The notes: generated by a model not told the origin, from the letters alone. Counted from the first letter of the stretch, positions 9,712-18,310 are shown. The stretch is DNA of 58,879 nt from Paramacrobiotus metropolitanus (GCF_019649055.1 NW_026570528.1:1-58879); one strand, 5' to 3'. Numbers and translations: made by a program.

Positions 9712-11053
9712 GGTGCGAAGTCAAAAAGTACTTGGCGATTGTTGTTAATTTCGATAATATTATCGAAGACCATCATAGCTACACAGACTATACCTTCTGG
9801 TAGCGGTTTTGCAAATTTAACATTGATATTTAAATTACCCTGCCTTATCAACGACAATGCTCCTCTACCCGTGTGGCCGCGAGTGAAATCAAACCCGAAG
9901 ATATTAAAACCACCCTTGTTAAATACCGTCCTATCAAAAGGTAATTCCCCGTGGCCTTCATGCAGCCGCTCAAGAGTATCTAACAATCCTTCGTATCCCT
10001 CAATTGACGCGCCGTTCTGGAAATCTAGGTTATACCCGCGCGTAGGAAAAAGCTGTCCATCAATTTCCGCACTTAAATTAGATATGTTGAAATGATGAAA
10101 ATTGAATGGTGTCGATTTAAATTCGCCAACAAATGAGCGATTGGGCGACATCGCGAAGAACATAACTTTGGGTAACTGGCCAATAACAATATTTGCCCAA
10201 GATAGCTGCTGCTGACCAGATTGCATTGTTGTCTGTCTCAAAGCGACCCGTTCAATATGATATTTTGCATTAGTTGTGACTAGTTGTTTAGTCATGGCTG
10301 CTAAAAAGTCTGGAGAAGGCTCATACTTTCGAACTTTCAGCTTGGGGTTTCGAATAGCAAAATTTTTTGGAGCCGCTAGATCACTATCAGCAAGAAAACA
10401 AAGATTAGCTCTGTTTCGTATCAGTTTAATGCTCAACTCTACACCTGGAATTAGCGGTCGGTCTTGCTGAAACAGATCGCAGTGTAGTTTACCAGACAAC
10501 TGCAACGGACGAAAAGTCTGTAACCATGTTCTGCGCGTTTCAGCTCCTTCACTATGAAACGTTGCTGACCCGTTTATTTCATTTGTGTATAACGGGTCTT
10601 TGTCAAGGTCAGTATCTAACGCAAATCCGCACAGGGTCAGCTGACTGTTCTGAGCCTGAACAGTGAAACCCAAGAGGGATTCAATGTACGCTCGAATGTG
10701 GTACAAAGGGCTGTTATCGGTTATATTGCGACCACCCAGTGAAACCGTAACTGACTGGAATAAACTATGCAAAATATTGTTAATCGGGGCAAGACAGTCT
10801 TTGTCTGTTGGAACAGCACCAGAAGAGTTAGTAACGTGTAAATCACATGAAAATCTAATGTCAGCTAAGCTGATCAGCTCGGTTTGACACGGTGAAATTG
10901 TAAATACAATATCGTTTGATCGTCGGTTACGGCTTGAGACGGCCCCAGGTCATAGTCATGTGTATTCCACCTTTCCGTTAGCGTAGCTGGAAGATAAAAC
11001 AAGTGACTTTCCAACAGCATGGAGGGTTCTGAGCCAGCTTCAATAAGAGCCAT
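9708..11053 (-). pseudogene. Hexon-like double-jelly-roll major capsid protein with one frame break
   Basis: Major capsid protein of the element. The ATG at 11053 is 2 nt after the stop of the preceding gene. The first 36-37 codons are in one frame; at the GGGG run (10943-10946, read as CCCC on the plus strand) the reading moves to the -1 frame, which then stays open to 9708. Overall coding length is about 445 codons, shorter than many relatives. Family hallmarks in the long frame include SLFQSVTVSLGGRN and YHIRAYIESLLGF. The break could be a mutation, an assembly error or, less likely, programmed frameshifting. The neighbours are pVI-like protein and protease, as expected for a capsid block. 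Confidence 0.85.
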
Positions 11054-11055
11054 CG

Positions 11056-11439
11056 TTACAGTTTGTCTTTTATAGCGTCTATTGCGCGTTGACGTTTCGT
11101 GGTTTTGATCATTCTCTTTCGACGACGACCCTTAATACCCGACCCCTGTTGTTGAGCCGTGTTGCGTAATTTCTCGCTAACACGCTCAACAGCTTTATCG
11201 ATTACGGATTCCACAGCTTTGCTGGCCATTGTTTTCATGTGAGGTTGTGCAGTGGCAATTAAATTGTTTATATGTGGTGCAGCTTTGCTGAACAAACCCT
11301 TTGCAAAGCCAATCACGCGACCCCAAAAACTACCACCTTTCATGGGTGCGCCACGATAATATGGCATACCGTACCCATGCTGCTTGGTAAAAATCTGGGT
11401 GTAGCGGTGCTCGTCAAATTTTAACTCTTGTAGAACCAT
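11056..11439 (-). CDS. pVI/pX-like minor capsid protein (127 aa)
   Basis: A small basic protein with the adintovirus minor-capsid pattern. The N-terminal segment has GMPYYRGAPMKGG followed by SFWGRVIGFAKGLF. MKGG|S matches the adenain cleavage consensus (M/I/L-x-G-G|x) at residues about 33-37. The next amphipathic stretch, KGLFSKAAPHINNLI, resembles membrane-lytic segments of this class. The C-terminus is very basic (KGRRRKRMIK). It starts 2 nt after the penton-like stop and ends 2 nt before the major capsid ATG. The role as a membrane-disrupting or DNA-contacting minor capsid component is inferred from family. Confidence 0.75.
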   Translation of the reverse strand: MVLQELKFDEHRYTQIFTKQHGYGMPYYRGAPMKGGSFWGRVIGFAKGLFSKAAPHINNLIATAQPHMKTMASKAVESVIDKAVERVSEKLRNTAQQQGSGIKGRRRKRMIKTTKRQRAIDAIKDKL

Positions 11440-11441
11440 TT

Positions 11442-12185
11442 TTAATGCTTCTTTGGTCGAAAGTGAAGTTTAATTACTGATGTACCTGGATGAAAGAGTA
11501 CTTCTTTCCCTAAATCATCGCGCAACGCTATTTCTATGGTTTGAAATGTATGGTAGGCTAACGGCATATAATGCGGATTCTCGAAACGAATTACTGTCTC
11601 TCGAAATGAATTCGCTTGAGTTGATAAGGTGCGTAGTAAAGGTACCATTGAATCACCTACCAACCCATGTGTAATCACGTCACAATACACGTGCACGAGA
11701 CGATTATGCTGTCCCGGATATAACATATGAGTCAGGGCATCTCTGCTGTTATAAGTGTACTGGTGTAGTATGCCTAACGCACGCGCATATTCAGAGCCCG
11801 TAAAAGTCAAAGCGAGGCCTGGTGCGATGTTTAACTGAGCTGCTTGACCACTGACCATTATTTGACCAAAGGTTTTCGAGTCCCTATCCTCTACGTCTTC
11901 CCTCAACAGTTTGTTACCCGTATGAAGTAAATGATTTTCATCCTCAAAAGCATGTACATCGACAAATCTAGTAAATCTAGACGGTAGACCGTCACGCGAG
12001 ACAGTAATGGCTAATCCGGTATTAAACTTTATCCGCATAGGGGGTAGAATAATTTCTGAAAGACCAACTTCCCACGCACCGTATAAATCTATGGGTCTAG
12101 CGAGAAGCGTTGTAAATTTACCAGGGCAGTTTTCAGAGTATAAGCCCTCTGACGCCGAAGACGGCAAAGTCATGTAAAAACTCAT
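11442..12185 (-). CDS. Penton-like minor capsid protein (247 aa)
   Basis: I place the start at 12185, where the ATG overlaps the integrase stop as ATGA; the open frame extends 8 codons upstream but that part lies inside the integrase frame. The N-terminus (MSFYMTLPSS, then FTTLLARPIDLYGAWEVGL and SEIILPP) is the diagnostic opening of the Polinton/adintovirus single-jelly-roll vertex protein. Beta-rich character continues to the end. It would form capsid vertices with the major capsid protein. The frame is intact. Confidence 0.85.
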   Translation of the reverse strand: MSFYMTLPSSASEGLYSENCPGKFTTLLARPIDLYGAWEVGLSEIILPPMRIKFNTGLAITVSRDGLPSRFTRFVDVHAFEDENHLLHTGNKLLREDVEDRDSKTFGQIMVSGQAAQLNIAPGLALTFTGSEYARALGILHQYTYNSRDALTHMLYPGQHNRLVHVYCDVITHGLVGDSMVPLLRTLSTQANSFRETVIRFENPHYMPLAYHTFQTIEIALRDDLGKEVLFHPGTSVIKLHFRPKKH

Positions 12186-13251
12186 TTCAAATCTTCTTTG
12201 TTTTCCCAAGAGTCATAAGCTGGACCATATCCATACCAACGTACTAAGTATTGTACTTTTCCTTTATGTCTCCTTTCCCTTAATATCCTGGAGATCTTAT
12301 GATATGGCCTTTCTTCCATGGTGACTTTAGATAACTCTTCCGGATAAAACTTACCATCCACGGGTTCGCCAGCTAAATCTTCGACAGTGTAAAGGTAATG
12401 GCTCCTACTCCGCGTAGTGTGGGTTATTTTGAAGATTTCTTCTGTGAAACGAGTCTCGTACCCTTTTTCAAAAGTCTGTTTCTTTTTTGCCAAACGTACA
12501 TGATCGCCAACAGCAAATGCTGGTTTTGAATTTTTCATATCTTTCTGTTGATCAATCATCTTCTGGAGAATTTGCTCAGCTTCCTCAGGCCCTACATCTT
12601 TAGGGGCTATACCTGTAGCCGAGTGTTTTGTAGAGTTGTAAGCGGATAAAATCTTGGGAAGGACATCTATGAACCGGTATGTATTGTTTTCGGTCATGAA
12701 GACATATAACCGCTCTTCGATTGTGCGATTTAGACGTTCAACCATCGCACATTTGACGTCATCGTTTTTGTTGTAAAAAATGTAACGTTACACTCTTCAA
12801 AAAACTTACGCATGTCTTTACTAACAAATTCCTTACCATTATCGCTCTGAACACGTAATGGAGGATAATCACTCTTGTATATTTTTAAAAGTGCTTCGCG
12901 AATATCAGCTGGTCGTTTTGATTTAACCGGCTCAGCCCATGCATAACGAGAAAAGCAGTCGATGCACATAAGAATATACTTAAAGCCATCGTTATAATTT
13001 GCAAACTTCTGAAAATCCACAAGATCAATTTGATGTTGGTCGCCCACATTAACAGAAATAATCTTTCGACGCTTGAACTTAGAGCGAAAGGGTTTGTGCT
13101 GTGTATATGCATCTTTGGTTTCTAAGTAAGCTTTAACTTGCTTTCGTGTATATCCATGTTTTCTAGCTTCTTTGTACAAGCGGTCTATGCCACCTAAACT
13201 ACCCTGAGAAGCAGGATTCAAATACAAATCATCTAAAGTGGGCTTCATCAT
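12182..13251 (-). pseudogene. Retrovirus-type integrase with C-terminal chromodomain, one frame break
   Basis: DDE integrase that would insert the linear genome into host DNA. The start at 13251 overlaps the previous stop as ATGA. In the first frame lie a short helical N-terminus and the catalytic Asp residues (HQIDLVDF and VQSDNGKEF). The frame changes at the A5 run (plus strand T5, 12765-12769), and the catalytic Glu (VERLNRTIEE) and the rest lie in the second frame. An SH3-like part (VGDHVRLAKKK) and a chromodomain (YLVRWYGYGPAYDSWE) end the protein. All three acidic residues and the chromodomain aromatic residues are visible. Total length is about 356 codons. Confidence 0.9.
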
Positions 13252-14354
13252 GTGTAGGAGAGCCACCCGCCTCTTTGTGTACCCCCTTTGTGTCTTTTAG
13301 CGGGAGGTTCTGAAGTTTTATTACGTTTTCTCAATTGGGTTTTGGTGTGACTTGAACTTTCAGGTTTATATGTTAAAGCTTTTAACGCCACTGCATCGGT
13401 AATAGCTGTCTGCTCTTTCCCGCGGGGTTCGATTGCTAATCTTTGAGAACCAGTGGCAATTGCTGCCCTTTCCTTAGGTTTTGGTCTTACTTTTTGGAGC
13501 TTGTTGGAAGTTTTCGGCTTAATTGCCACGGTTTTCGACCCTTCAATAGCAAGTTGCTGATCTTTTTCCTTTCGACTGAGCTTGTTTACGGTTTTTGGTT
13601 TGACGGCCACGGCTTTTGACCCTTCAATAGCTAACTGGTTATTTTCTGAAGCCGGAACAGCTTTATTGTCAGGCATTTGATATTCTAACACACCATCAAC
13701 TGGAAATTCAACTATCGGAACACTCGGCGGAGTAGGAGCGTATTCTATTGCAGCTTTTAAAGTGGTATCGGATTTTGGAATGCGTCTTACATGGACTTTT
13801 TTAACCAAAGGTGGTTTTTTTGGCTTCCGATAAACGTGTTTGACCACAGCTTTGCTTGGAACAAATTGTATTTGCGGCTCACCAGGCACTTGTACATATT
13901 GCACAGTTGGTTGGGATGGTACTTCAACAACCTTAACTACTGGATCGGACTGGATGTACTCAACTAAGGGTGGGGCTGTTGCTTGATTACCCTGTTCATG
14001 AAATGTCGGAACAGCCTGGACAGCTTGATGGGTTATATTTGGACCTGCTTGAATATATTGATCTTTAAGAACACCCGTAGAATGAGCCTGTATACTTTTA
14101 TCAATCATTGTGGGTAATAGGTTGGGAACCACTGTTGGTTCAACTTGCACTGCTTCCAATATCGGAGCAGCGACTGGTGCGTTACCCGTATTGTTTAAAC
14201 GCTGGTACTCAAAAGCGGCCTTCGCCATGAGCTGTTGTGTAATTTCATGACCAATCTCTTGAGCTTTTTTCCACGCAGTCGGCGCGGGAACACCTTCCCG
14301 AGCATGCTTTTGTTTTAAAAATTCGGTTTCGGGAACTAAAACGTACGTTTTCAT
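13248..14354 (-). CDS. Repetitive basic structural protein (368 aa)
   Basis: Opens with KTYVLVPETEFLKQK, a start often seen in Polinton/adintovirus proteins encoded next to the integrase. The middle is rich in Val/Pro/Gln. The C-terminal half carries three related units of the type QLAIEGSKTVAIKPKT...KL, then a basic tail ending KRHKGGTQRGGWLSYT. Both neighbours overlap it by 4 nt (ATGA). It is probably a virion core or scaffold protein; this is inferred from position, charge and the C-terminal GG motifs. No catalytic domain is seen. Confidence 0.6.
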   Translation of the reverse strand: MKTYVLVPETEFLKQKHAREGVPAPTAWKKAQEIGHEITQQLMAKAAFEYQRLNNTGNAPVAAPILEAVQVEPTVVPNLLPTMIDKSIQAHSTGVLKDQYIQAGPNITHQAVQAVPTFHEQGNQATAPPLVEYIQSDPVVKVVEVPSQPTVQYVQVPGEPQIQFVPSKAVVKHVYRKPKKPPLVKKVHVRRIPKSDTTLKAAIEYAPTPPSVPIVEFPVDGVLEYQMPDNKAVPASENNQLAIEGSKAVAVKPKTVNKLSRKEKDQQLAIEGSKTVAIKPKTSNKLQKVRPKPKERAAIATGSQRLAIEPRGKEQTAITDAVALKALTYKPESSSHTKTQLRKRNKTSEPPAKRHKGGTQRGGWLSYT

Positions 14355-14671
14355 TTTGCTAGAAAAGTGGAAACTAAAGTACCTAAAACAGGTAGCAAAA
14401 CGTTGAGAAATCCGCCTTTTTGTTGTAATATTTTACGTTTCTTTGATCGGTCTGTACTGCGGTCAGCTAGACGCTTGATTGTTGAAGAATGTTTTCGAGC
14501 CCGAGCTAAATCAACTTTGCTAAGACCAGTGGGTTGCTTAACTAGATTTAAGCAGGCTTCTTCGATTGCGCTTATTTGTTGCTTAGTTGCCAGCCGGAAA
14601 AAGCTTCTTCTCTGACGTGGTGTCAGCAGCTTTAACGCTTCAATAAGTCGAAAAATTTCTTCTGGTTTCAT
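14351..14671 (-). CDS. Small basic core/minor capsid protein (106 aa)
   Basis: Belongs by pattern to a small family found in Polintons and adintoviruses: an N-terminal helical part (RLIEALKLLTPRQRRSFFRL), a basic centre (KKRKILQQKGG) and a hydrophobic C-terminus (FLNVLLPVLGTLVSTFLAK). This is a plausible DNA-binding or membrane-active virion component. It overlaps the ATPase stop and the next start by 4 nt on each side. Confidence 0.65.
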   Translation of the reverse strand: MKPEEIFRLIEALKLLTPRQRRSFFRLATKQQISAIEEACLNLVKQPTGLSKVDLARARKHSSTIKRLADRSTDRSKKRKILQQKGGFLNVLLPVLGTLVSTFLAK

Positions 14672-15303
14672 TTTTCTACATATATTCGTCTATACTCAAA
14701 CACGTGCGACTGAAGGCGAACATCGTCTGGAGCTTCGGGTCTAAGATTTATCAATAAATATCCAAAAGGTTCCTTTATAGCCTTTCGGTAGGCCTCCAGC
14801 ATATGTGGCATACCTAACTGACGTGCGAGTGTTTTAACTTGCTGAACGTCACGAACTGATTTAAAAATTACCAAGTACTGAGAATTCAAAGCAATGTCAC
14901 GCATGCACCTTCCTTGTTTGTATAAATTCTGAGAAATGAAAATTACAGAAACATTTTTGTGATGGACGTCACGAGTAAAAATCGTCGAACACTTTGGTGT
15001 TCCCGCAATTTCTTCCATTAAATCATCTAACACTAACAGACTCGGAACGTCTTTGTCAAAAAAATTTTCATCTTCTAAGATGGGTCTAAGCCCTTGGATA
15101 AGTTCAATATTTTTATCAAAACCCTGGAAGGCATCTTGCCACGTACCGTAAGCATAAACTATTCTTACTGGTGACGGATTAAAGCTTTCCGTAAGACTTT
15201 GCAAAAGTTTCATTGTAAAAGTCGATTTTCCCGACATCGTTGGTCCAGAAATATAAATGGTGCACGGAGTTTTAAAGCGAAAATCAAAACTCAGTTTTTC
15301 CAT
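14668..15303 (-). CDS. FtsK/HerA-type genome-packaging ATPase (211 aa)
   Basis: P-loop ATPase of the A32/FtsK-HerA packaging group. I choose the start MEKLSF at 15303 because the upstream 24 codons lack family features and a TATA-like element (AATATATT on the minus strand, about 15350) lies just upstream. Walker A is GPTMSGKST (residues 20-28) and Walker B is SLLVLDDL (88-95). A later Gln/Asn-containing segment (VIFISQNLY) fits sensor 1. Length matches short members of the family. It would pump DNA into preformed capsids. The frame is intact. Confidence 0.9.
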   Translation of the reverse strand: MEKLSFDFRFKTPCTIYISGPTMSGKSTFTMKLLQSLTESFNPSPVRIVYAYGTWQDAFQGFDKNIELIQGLRPILEDENFFDKDVPSLLVLDDLMEEIAGTPKCSTIFTRDVHHKNVSVIFISQNLYKQGRCMRDIALNSQYLVIFKSVRDVQQVKTLARQLGMPHMLEAYRKAIKEPFGYLLINLRPEAPDDVRLQSHVFEYRRIYVEK

Positions 15304-15393
15304 TTTAAATTTCTCTTGACTTAGTCTGCTAACTATCGAACACTTCACAATATATTCGATCACAAAAACTCTCAAATGGTGTTTCTGAAATGA

Positions 15394-15966
15394 TTAGATT
15401 TCCCGCTTTGTCGACACCGAATTGGTGTAATTTTCAAGGAGGTTTTTAATTTGTTTGATTGTGCGTTGAATCTGCAACAGTGATCTCGCTCCCAGAATTA
15501 CACACTTTCCAGTATGGAAAACGTTAACGGTAGTTTTCAATAATGGGAATCGTAGTTTGATGGCTGGAAAAAGCTCGGGTTCATAGAAGAATGCGATACC
15601 CGTTGGCTTTTGTTTTAAAATTTGGCTATACAGCTTGTTCAAATTTATTATTTCACTGTAAGCGTATGTACAGACTATATTTGCCACAAAGCGCTCCTTA
15701 ATAGTAACGTCGATACAATTTACAATCAACATTCGCAAATACTGTTCTAATAGCCCATTCGATTCTTCAACGGACTTACCGCCTATTACGATTGCCTTCC
15801 CATTTTGGAAAATCTGGCAAAATGTATGTGACTGCCCTATTAGTCTAATGTTGACTGCGTTAAAATTTTTAACTTTCGTAGCATGTTTCCCGAAAACTTC
15901 TAGGACTTGCTGAAGATCAACTTCCTTGTTGAACTGCACCGCCAAAATAACGTTGTGGATTTCCAT
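15394..15966 (-). CDS. TATA-binding-protein-like protein (190 aa)
   Basis: Two direct repeats with the TBP saddle pattern. Repeat 1 has FNAVNIRL, then IFQNGKAIVIGGKS. Repeat 2 has YEPELFPAIKLRF, then VFHTGKCVILGARS. Phe35, Phe53, Phe133 and Phe150 sit where TBP's four DNA-intercalating phenylalanines are expected, with spacings of 18 and 17. Length is close to the TBP core alone, with no N-terminal extension. The open frame could start at 15999, but a TATA box at 16006-16013 puts transcription start near 15976, so I choose the Met at 15966. It lies in the minus-strand block between an unknown gene and the packaging ATPase. It could bind viral promoters (several TATA boxes are visible) or compete with host TBP. 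I do not know this gene as a standard member of Polintons. Confidence 0.85.
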   Translation of the reverse strand: MEIHNVILAVQFNKEVDLQQVLEVFGKHATKVKNFNAVNIRLIGQSHTFCQIFQNGKAIVIGGKSVEESNGLLEQYLRMLIVNCIDVTIKERFVANIVCTYAYSEIINLNKLYSQILKQKPTGIAFFYEPELFPAIKLRFPLLKTTVNVFHTGKCVILGARSLLQIQRTIKQIKNLLENYTNSVSTKREI

Positions 15967-16005
15967 GACTGAACGCATTACTTGCAACAGTGTCAGCAAG
16001 AAGGC

Positions 16006-16013
16006 TTTATATA
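16006..16013 (-). promoter_or_regulatory. TATA box of the TBP-like gene
   Basis: Minus-strand TATATAAA, 40 nt upstream of the Met at 15966 and only 7 nt upstream of an earlier in-frame Met. It decides the start choice. Confidence 0.6.
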
Positions 16014-16141
16014 CTTCACTGCTGAGACTGTCGCAAATAACGGCGTTTTTCAGCCTTTTTTTTCGTATAACAAGGGAGCTAACTCGTAATAAACAACAAC
16101 AACAACAACAATTTTAAAATGTTAGAAAACAGAAAGCGCTG

Positions 16142-16588
16142 TTAAACAATAAGAGCTTGCGCTTTAAAACTATCGTCCAGGATTCGGGCCACATCAATGA
16201 ATCCCATGTATGGCAGTTGAACAGAGCGCCCTGGCTGAGAAAACCTGATCGTACGCCCGTACTTCTCGTGCACCTTCAGAGTCAACTCCAGGCAGGCAGG
16301 GCCATCAAATTTCATTTTCTCCTGTTTGCCTTCGGATGCTGCGTGATCCAGCGTGTCTTTCAAATTTCCATTCTTCAAGATCTTCAGTAATTCGGTAATT
16401 TCATTGTATCCTAATCGGATCCCTTTATTCCATGCTTTACGCAAGCCCTCAGCATCCGCATTTGCTTCGAACACAAGAAATGCCCGTACTTCTTTAGCAT
16501 TCCAGAACAGACTTACCACACTATTGACTTTGTATACAGTGTAGCCGTCATGTTCACCGACAACATCCAAAATACGTGCGAAATCCAT
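16142..16588 (-). CDS. Unknown 148-aa protein
   Basis: First gene of the minus-strand block, with a TATA box (TATAAAAG on the minus strand, 16668-16675) about 80 nt upstream. No family is recognised. The protein has no signal peptide or membrane segment. A short motif recurs at both ends: DFARILD near residue 2 and DVARILDD near residue 132. The middle is charged and helical (LRKAWNKGIRLGYNEITELLK). A regulatory or virion role cannot be told from sequence. Confidence 0.6.
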   Translation of the reverse strand: MDFARILDVVGEHDGYTVYKVNSVVSLFWNAKEVRAFLVFEANADAEGLRKAWNKGIRLGYNEITELLKILKNGNLKDTLDHAASEGKQEKMKFDGPACLELTLKVHEKYGRTIRFSQPGRSVQLPYMGFIDVARILDDSFKAQALIV

Positions 16589-16599
16589 TTTTGCTCTCG

Positions 16600-17004
16600 T
16601 GATATTATGATGATAGAACTTGCTCTCAACTTTTTGCAGAATGATTAGGAAAAGCTCAGCCGCGTCGCTTTTATACTCGCGGATTGTTTCCGAGGAAGCT
16701 AAACTTTCATCCCATTGGTTGTAAATTCTCGCATAACCCCGCCTTTTTCACACATACGTCACTGGCAAACTTGAAACAGTTTACTATGTCGATGATTGGA
16801 TGAAAAATCGAAAAAATTTACACCCCCATACACTGCGTAACCACATTGATTGGTCAAACAGCCTGTGACGTACCTCGGAAAATCAAAAAAAATATTTGGA
16901 AATGAGCGTTGTGATTGGTCAGAAATTAAACTGGGGGCTAACCGTTTTATCTGACCATATTTAAGAGCTGGGGTTGCGTTAAACAATTATCATTTGCAAA
17001 GAAA
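16600..17004. promoter_or_regulatory. Bidirectional promoter with CCAAT and ACGTCA sites
   Basis: Between the minus-strand block and the ARH-BIR gene. Minus-strand TATA is at 16668-16675; plus-strand TATTTAA is at 16958-16964, 40 nt before ATG 17005. Three ATTGG (reverse CCAAT) boxes occur near 16715, 16850 and 16915, and two ACGTCA/TGACGT sites near 16755 and 16866. This architecture matches the polymerase promoter. Confidence 0.55.
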
Positions 17005-18228
17005 ATGGAGAAAGATCAATTTCGCGGTTGCTTAGTCGGCGGCCTACTCGGGGAATGCTTGTGCGCTCCTTTGAAGGCATACAATGGTATTGTCCATAAG
17101 GTAGCGCAAATGTTTGTTGATACTCGAGATTACCGCTCTCATCGTGAAAAAACTGTATTAACAAACGCGCTTGGTAACGCATTGTTAAATGACGGTGGCT
17201 ATGACACAGCGAGTGCCGCTCGTGCATGCGTTGACGCATATTACAATGCACATCCCGTCATACGTTCGGCTTTTGGTAAGCTAAAAGATATAATACATCA
17301 CTGGAAGTGGAGCAATTTCGAATCCCTTGACACATTGCCGAATAAAATCGTACCACGTGTATACCAAAAAGGATACGGTCCTGCTGCGTGGATTTCAACG
17401 TATCCACTGTACTTCAAACATCAGACAGAAGTGATGATCCGCAGCGTACGTAACGTCGCCGAACTTACACATCCTACGATGGAAGCTTACGGGGCATGTG
17501 AACTTCAAGCCTACGCTGTTGCCGTAGCATTGCAGTATCCGAACTTTACTCCCGCACAGTTTCTGGACATGCTAATCACTCTGTGTGACTCAGGCGTTAG
17601 CCTTCAGCTGTATCAATCAAAATTAGTGCACATAAAAACGCTGCTGTCTCAAGAGACAAGTGTTGTGGTGAAAGCCCTTGGCAATGATTCCGCGGGACTG
17701 CAAGCTGTACCTATGGCTATTTACTGCGTGATCAAAGGAGCCGATCTATCGCCTGAAAATGCTTTTGAAGCAACCATGGCACTTACACTACGTGTTGGTG
17801 GATGTACGGACGGAATCGCAACCCTGGCGGGCGCTATTGCCGGAGCTTGGCATGGTCTCAAAAGCATACCATCGGCATGGTTTGAACTGTGTGACGGCTA
17901 TAAGAACAGCATTACGCTAGCCGACAAACTTGCCGAACACGCCAGCAACATCCTAACCGATCGCGAAATCGATGATTTCGGCAACTACAGCACTTTAGGA
18001 TCGCGTTTGGAGTCGTTCAAAGGCTGGCCACATCTCAAACCCTCTCCCATGGAATTAGCTGGAAATGGATTTTTTCATTTTGGTTCACTAGACTGTGTTC
18101 AATGTTATTACTGCGAATGTGAACTTAGAAATTTTGAGCCTCTCTCTGATCCGCGTTGGGATCACTTATGTAAGAAGCCCAACTGTCCGGCTACCAATGT
18201 TCATGATAATTTATTTTTTCACTTGTAA
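17005..18228 (+). CDS. ADP-ribosylhydrolase-like domain fused to a BIR domain (407 aa)
   Basis: Residues 5-325 follow the ARH/DraG fold. The N-terminal RGCLVGGLLGECL and the C-terminal RVGGCTDGIATLAGAIAGAW (263-282) match the two signature regions of ARH3-like enzymes. The metal ligands are largely gone: R-E-K-T (47-50) stands where T-D-D-T is expected, and C267/D269/G270 where D-x-D-T is expected, so catalysis is doubtful and ligand binding more likely. Residues 334-394 are a BIR zinc domain: RLESFKGWP, GNGFFHFG, Cys367-x2-Cys370-x16-His387-x6-Cys394, complete C2HC. BIR proteins of viruses block apoptosis; ARH domains act on ADP-ribose. Together they suggest a host-defence antagonist, an inference. 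The frame is intact, with its own TATA box, and it is the rightmost gene of the element. Confidence 0.85.
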   Translation: MEKDQFRGCLVGGLLGECLCAPLKAYNGIVHKVAQMFVDTRDYRSHREKTVLTNALGNALLNDGGYDTASAARACVDAYYNAHPVIRSAFGKLKDIIHHWKWSNFESLDTLPNKIVPRVYQKGYGPAAWISTYPLYFKHQTEVMIRSVRNVAELTHPTMEAYGACELQAYAVAVALQYPNFTPAQFLDMLITLCDSGVSLQLYQSKLVHIKTLLSQETSVVVKALGNDSAGLQAVPMAIYCVIKGADLSPENAFEATMALTLRVGGCTDGIATLAGAIAGAWHGLKSIPSAWFELCDGYKNSITLADKLAEHASNILTDREIDDFGNYSTLGSRLESFKGWPHLKPSPMELAGNGFFHFGSLDCVQCYYCECELRNFEPLSDPRWDHLCKKPNCPATNVHDNLFFHL

Positions 18229-18236
18229 ATATCATG

Positions 18237-18310
18237 AATAAATCTGCTATCATGTTCATTCATGTTCATACAAAAAGAGGGTGGGGAAAAATAAACAAAA
18301 GAAAGGGGAA
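18237..18310 (+). terminator. Poly(A) signal and shared 3' motif after ARH-BIR
   Basis: AATAAA lies at 18237-18242, then the GGTGGGGAAAA...AAAGAAAGGGGAA motif at 18279-18310 that also follows the polymerase gene. It probably marks the transcript end and lies near the right border of the element. Confidence 0.5.
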
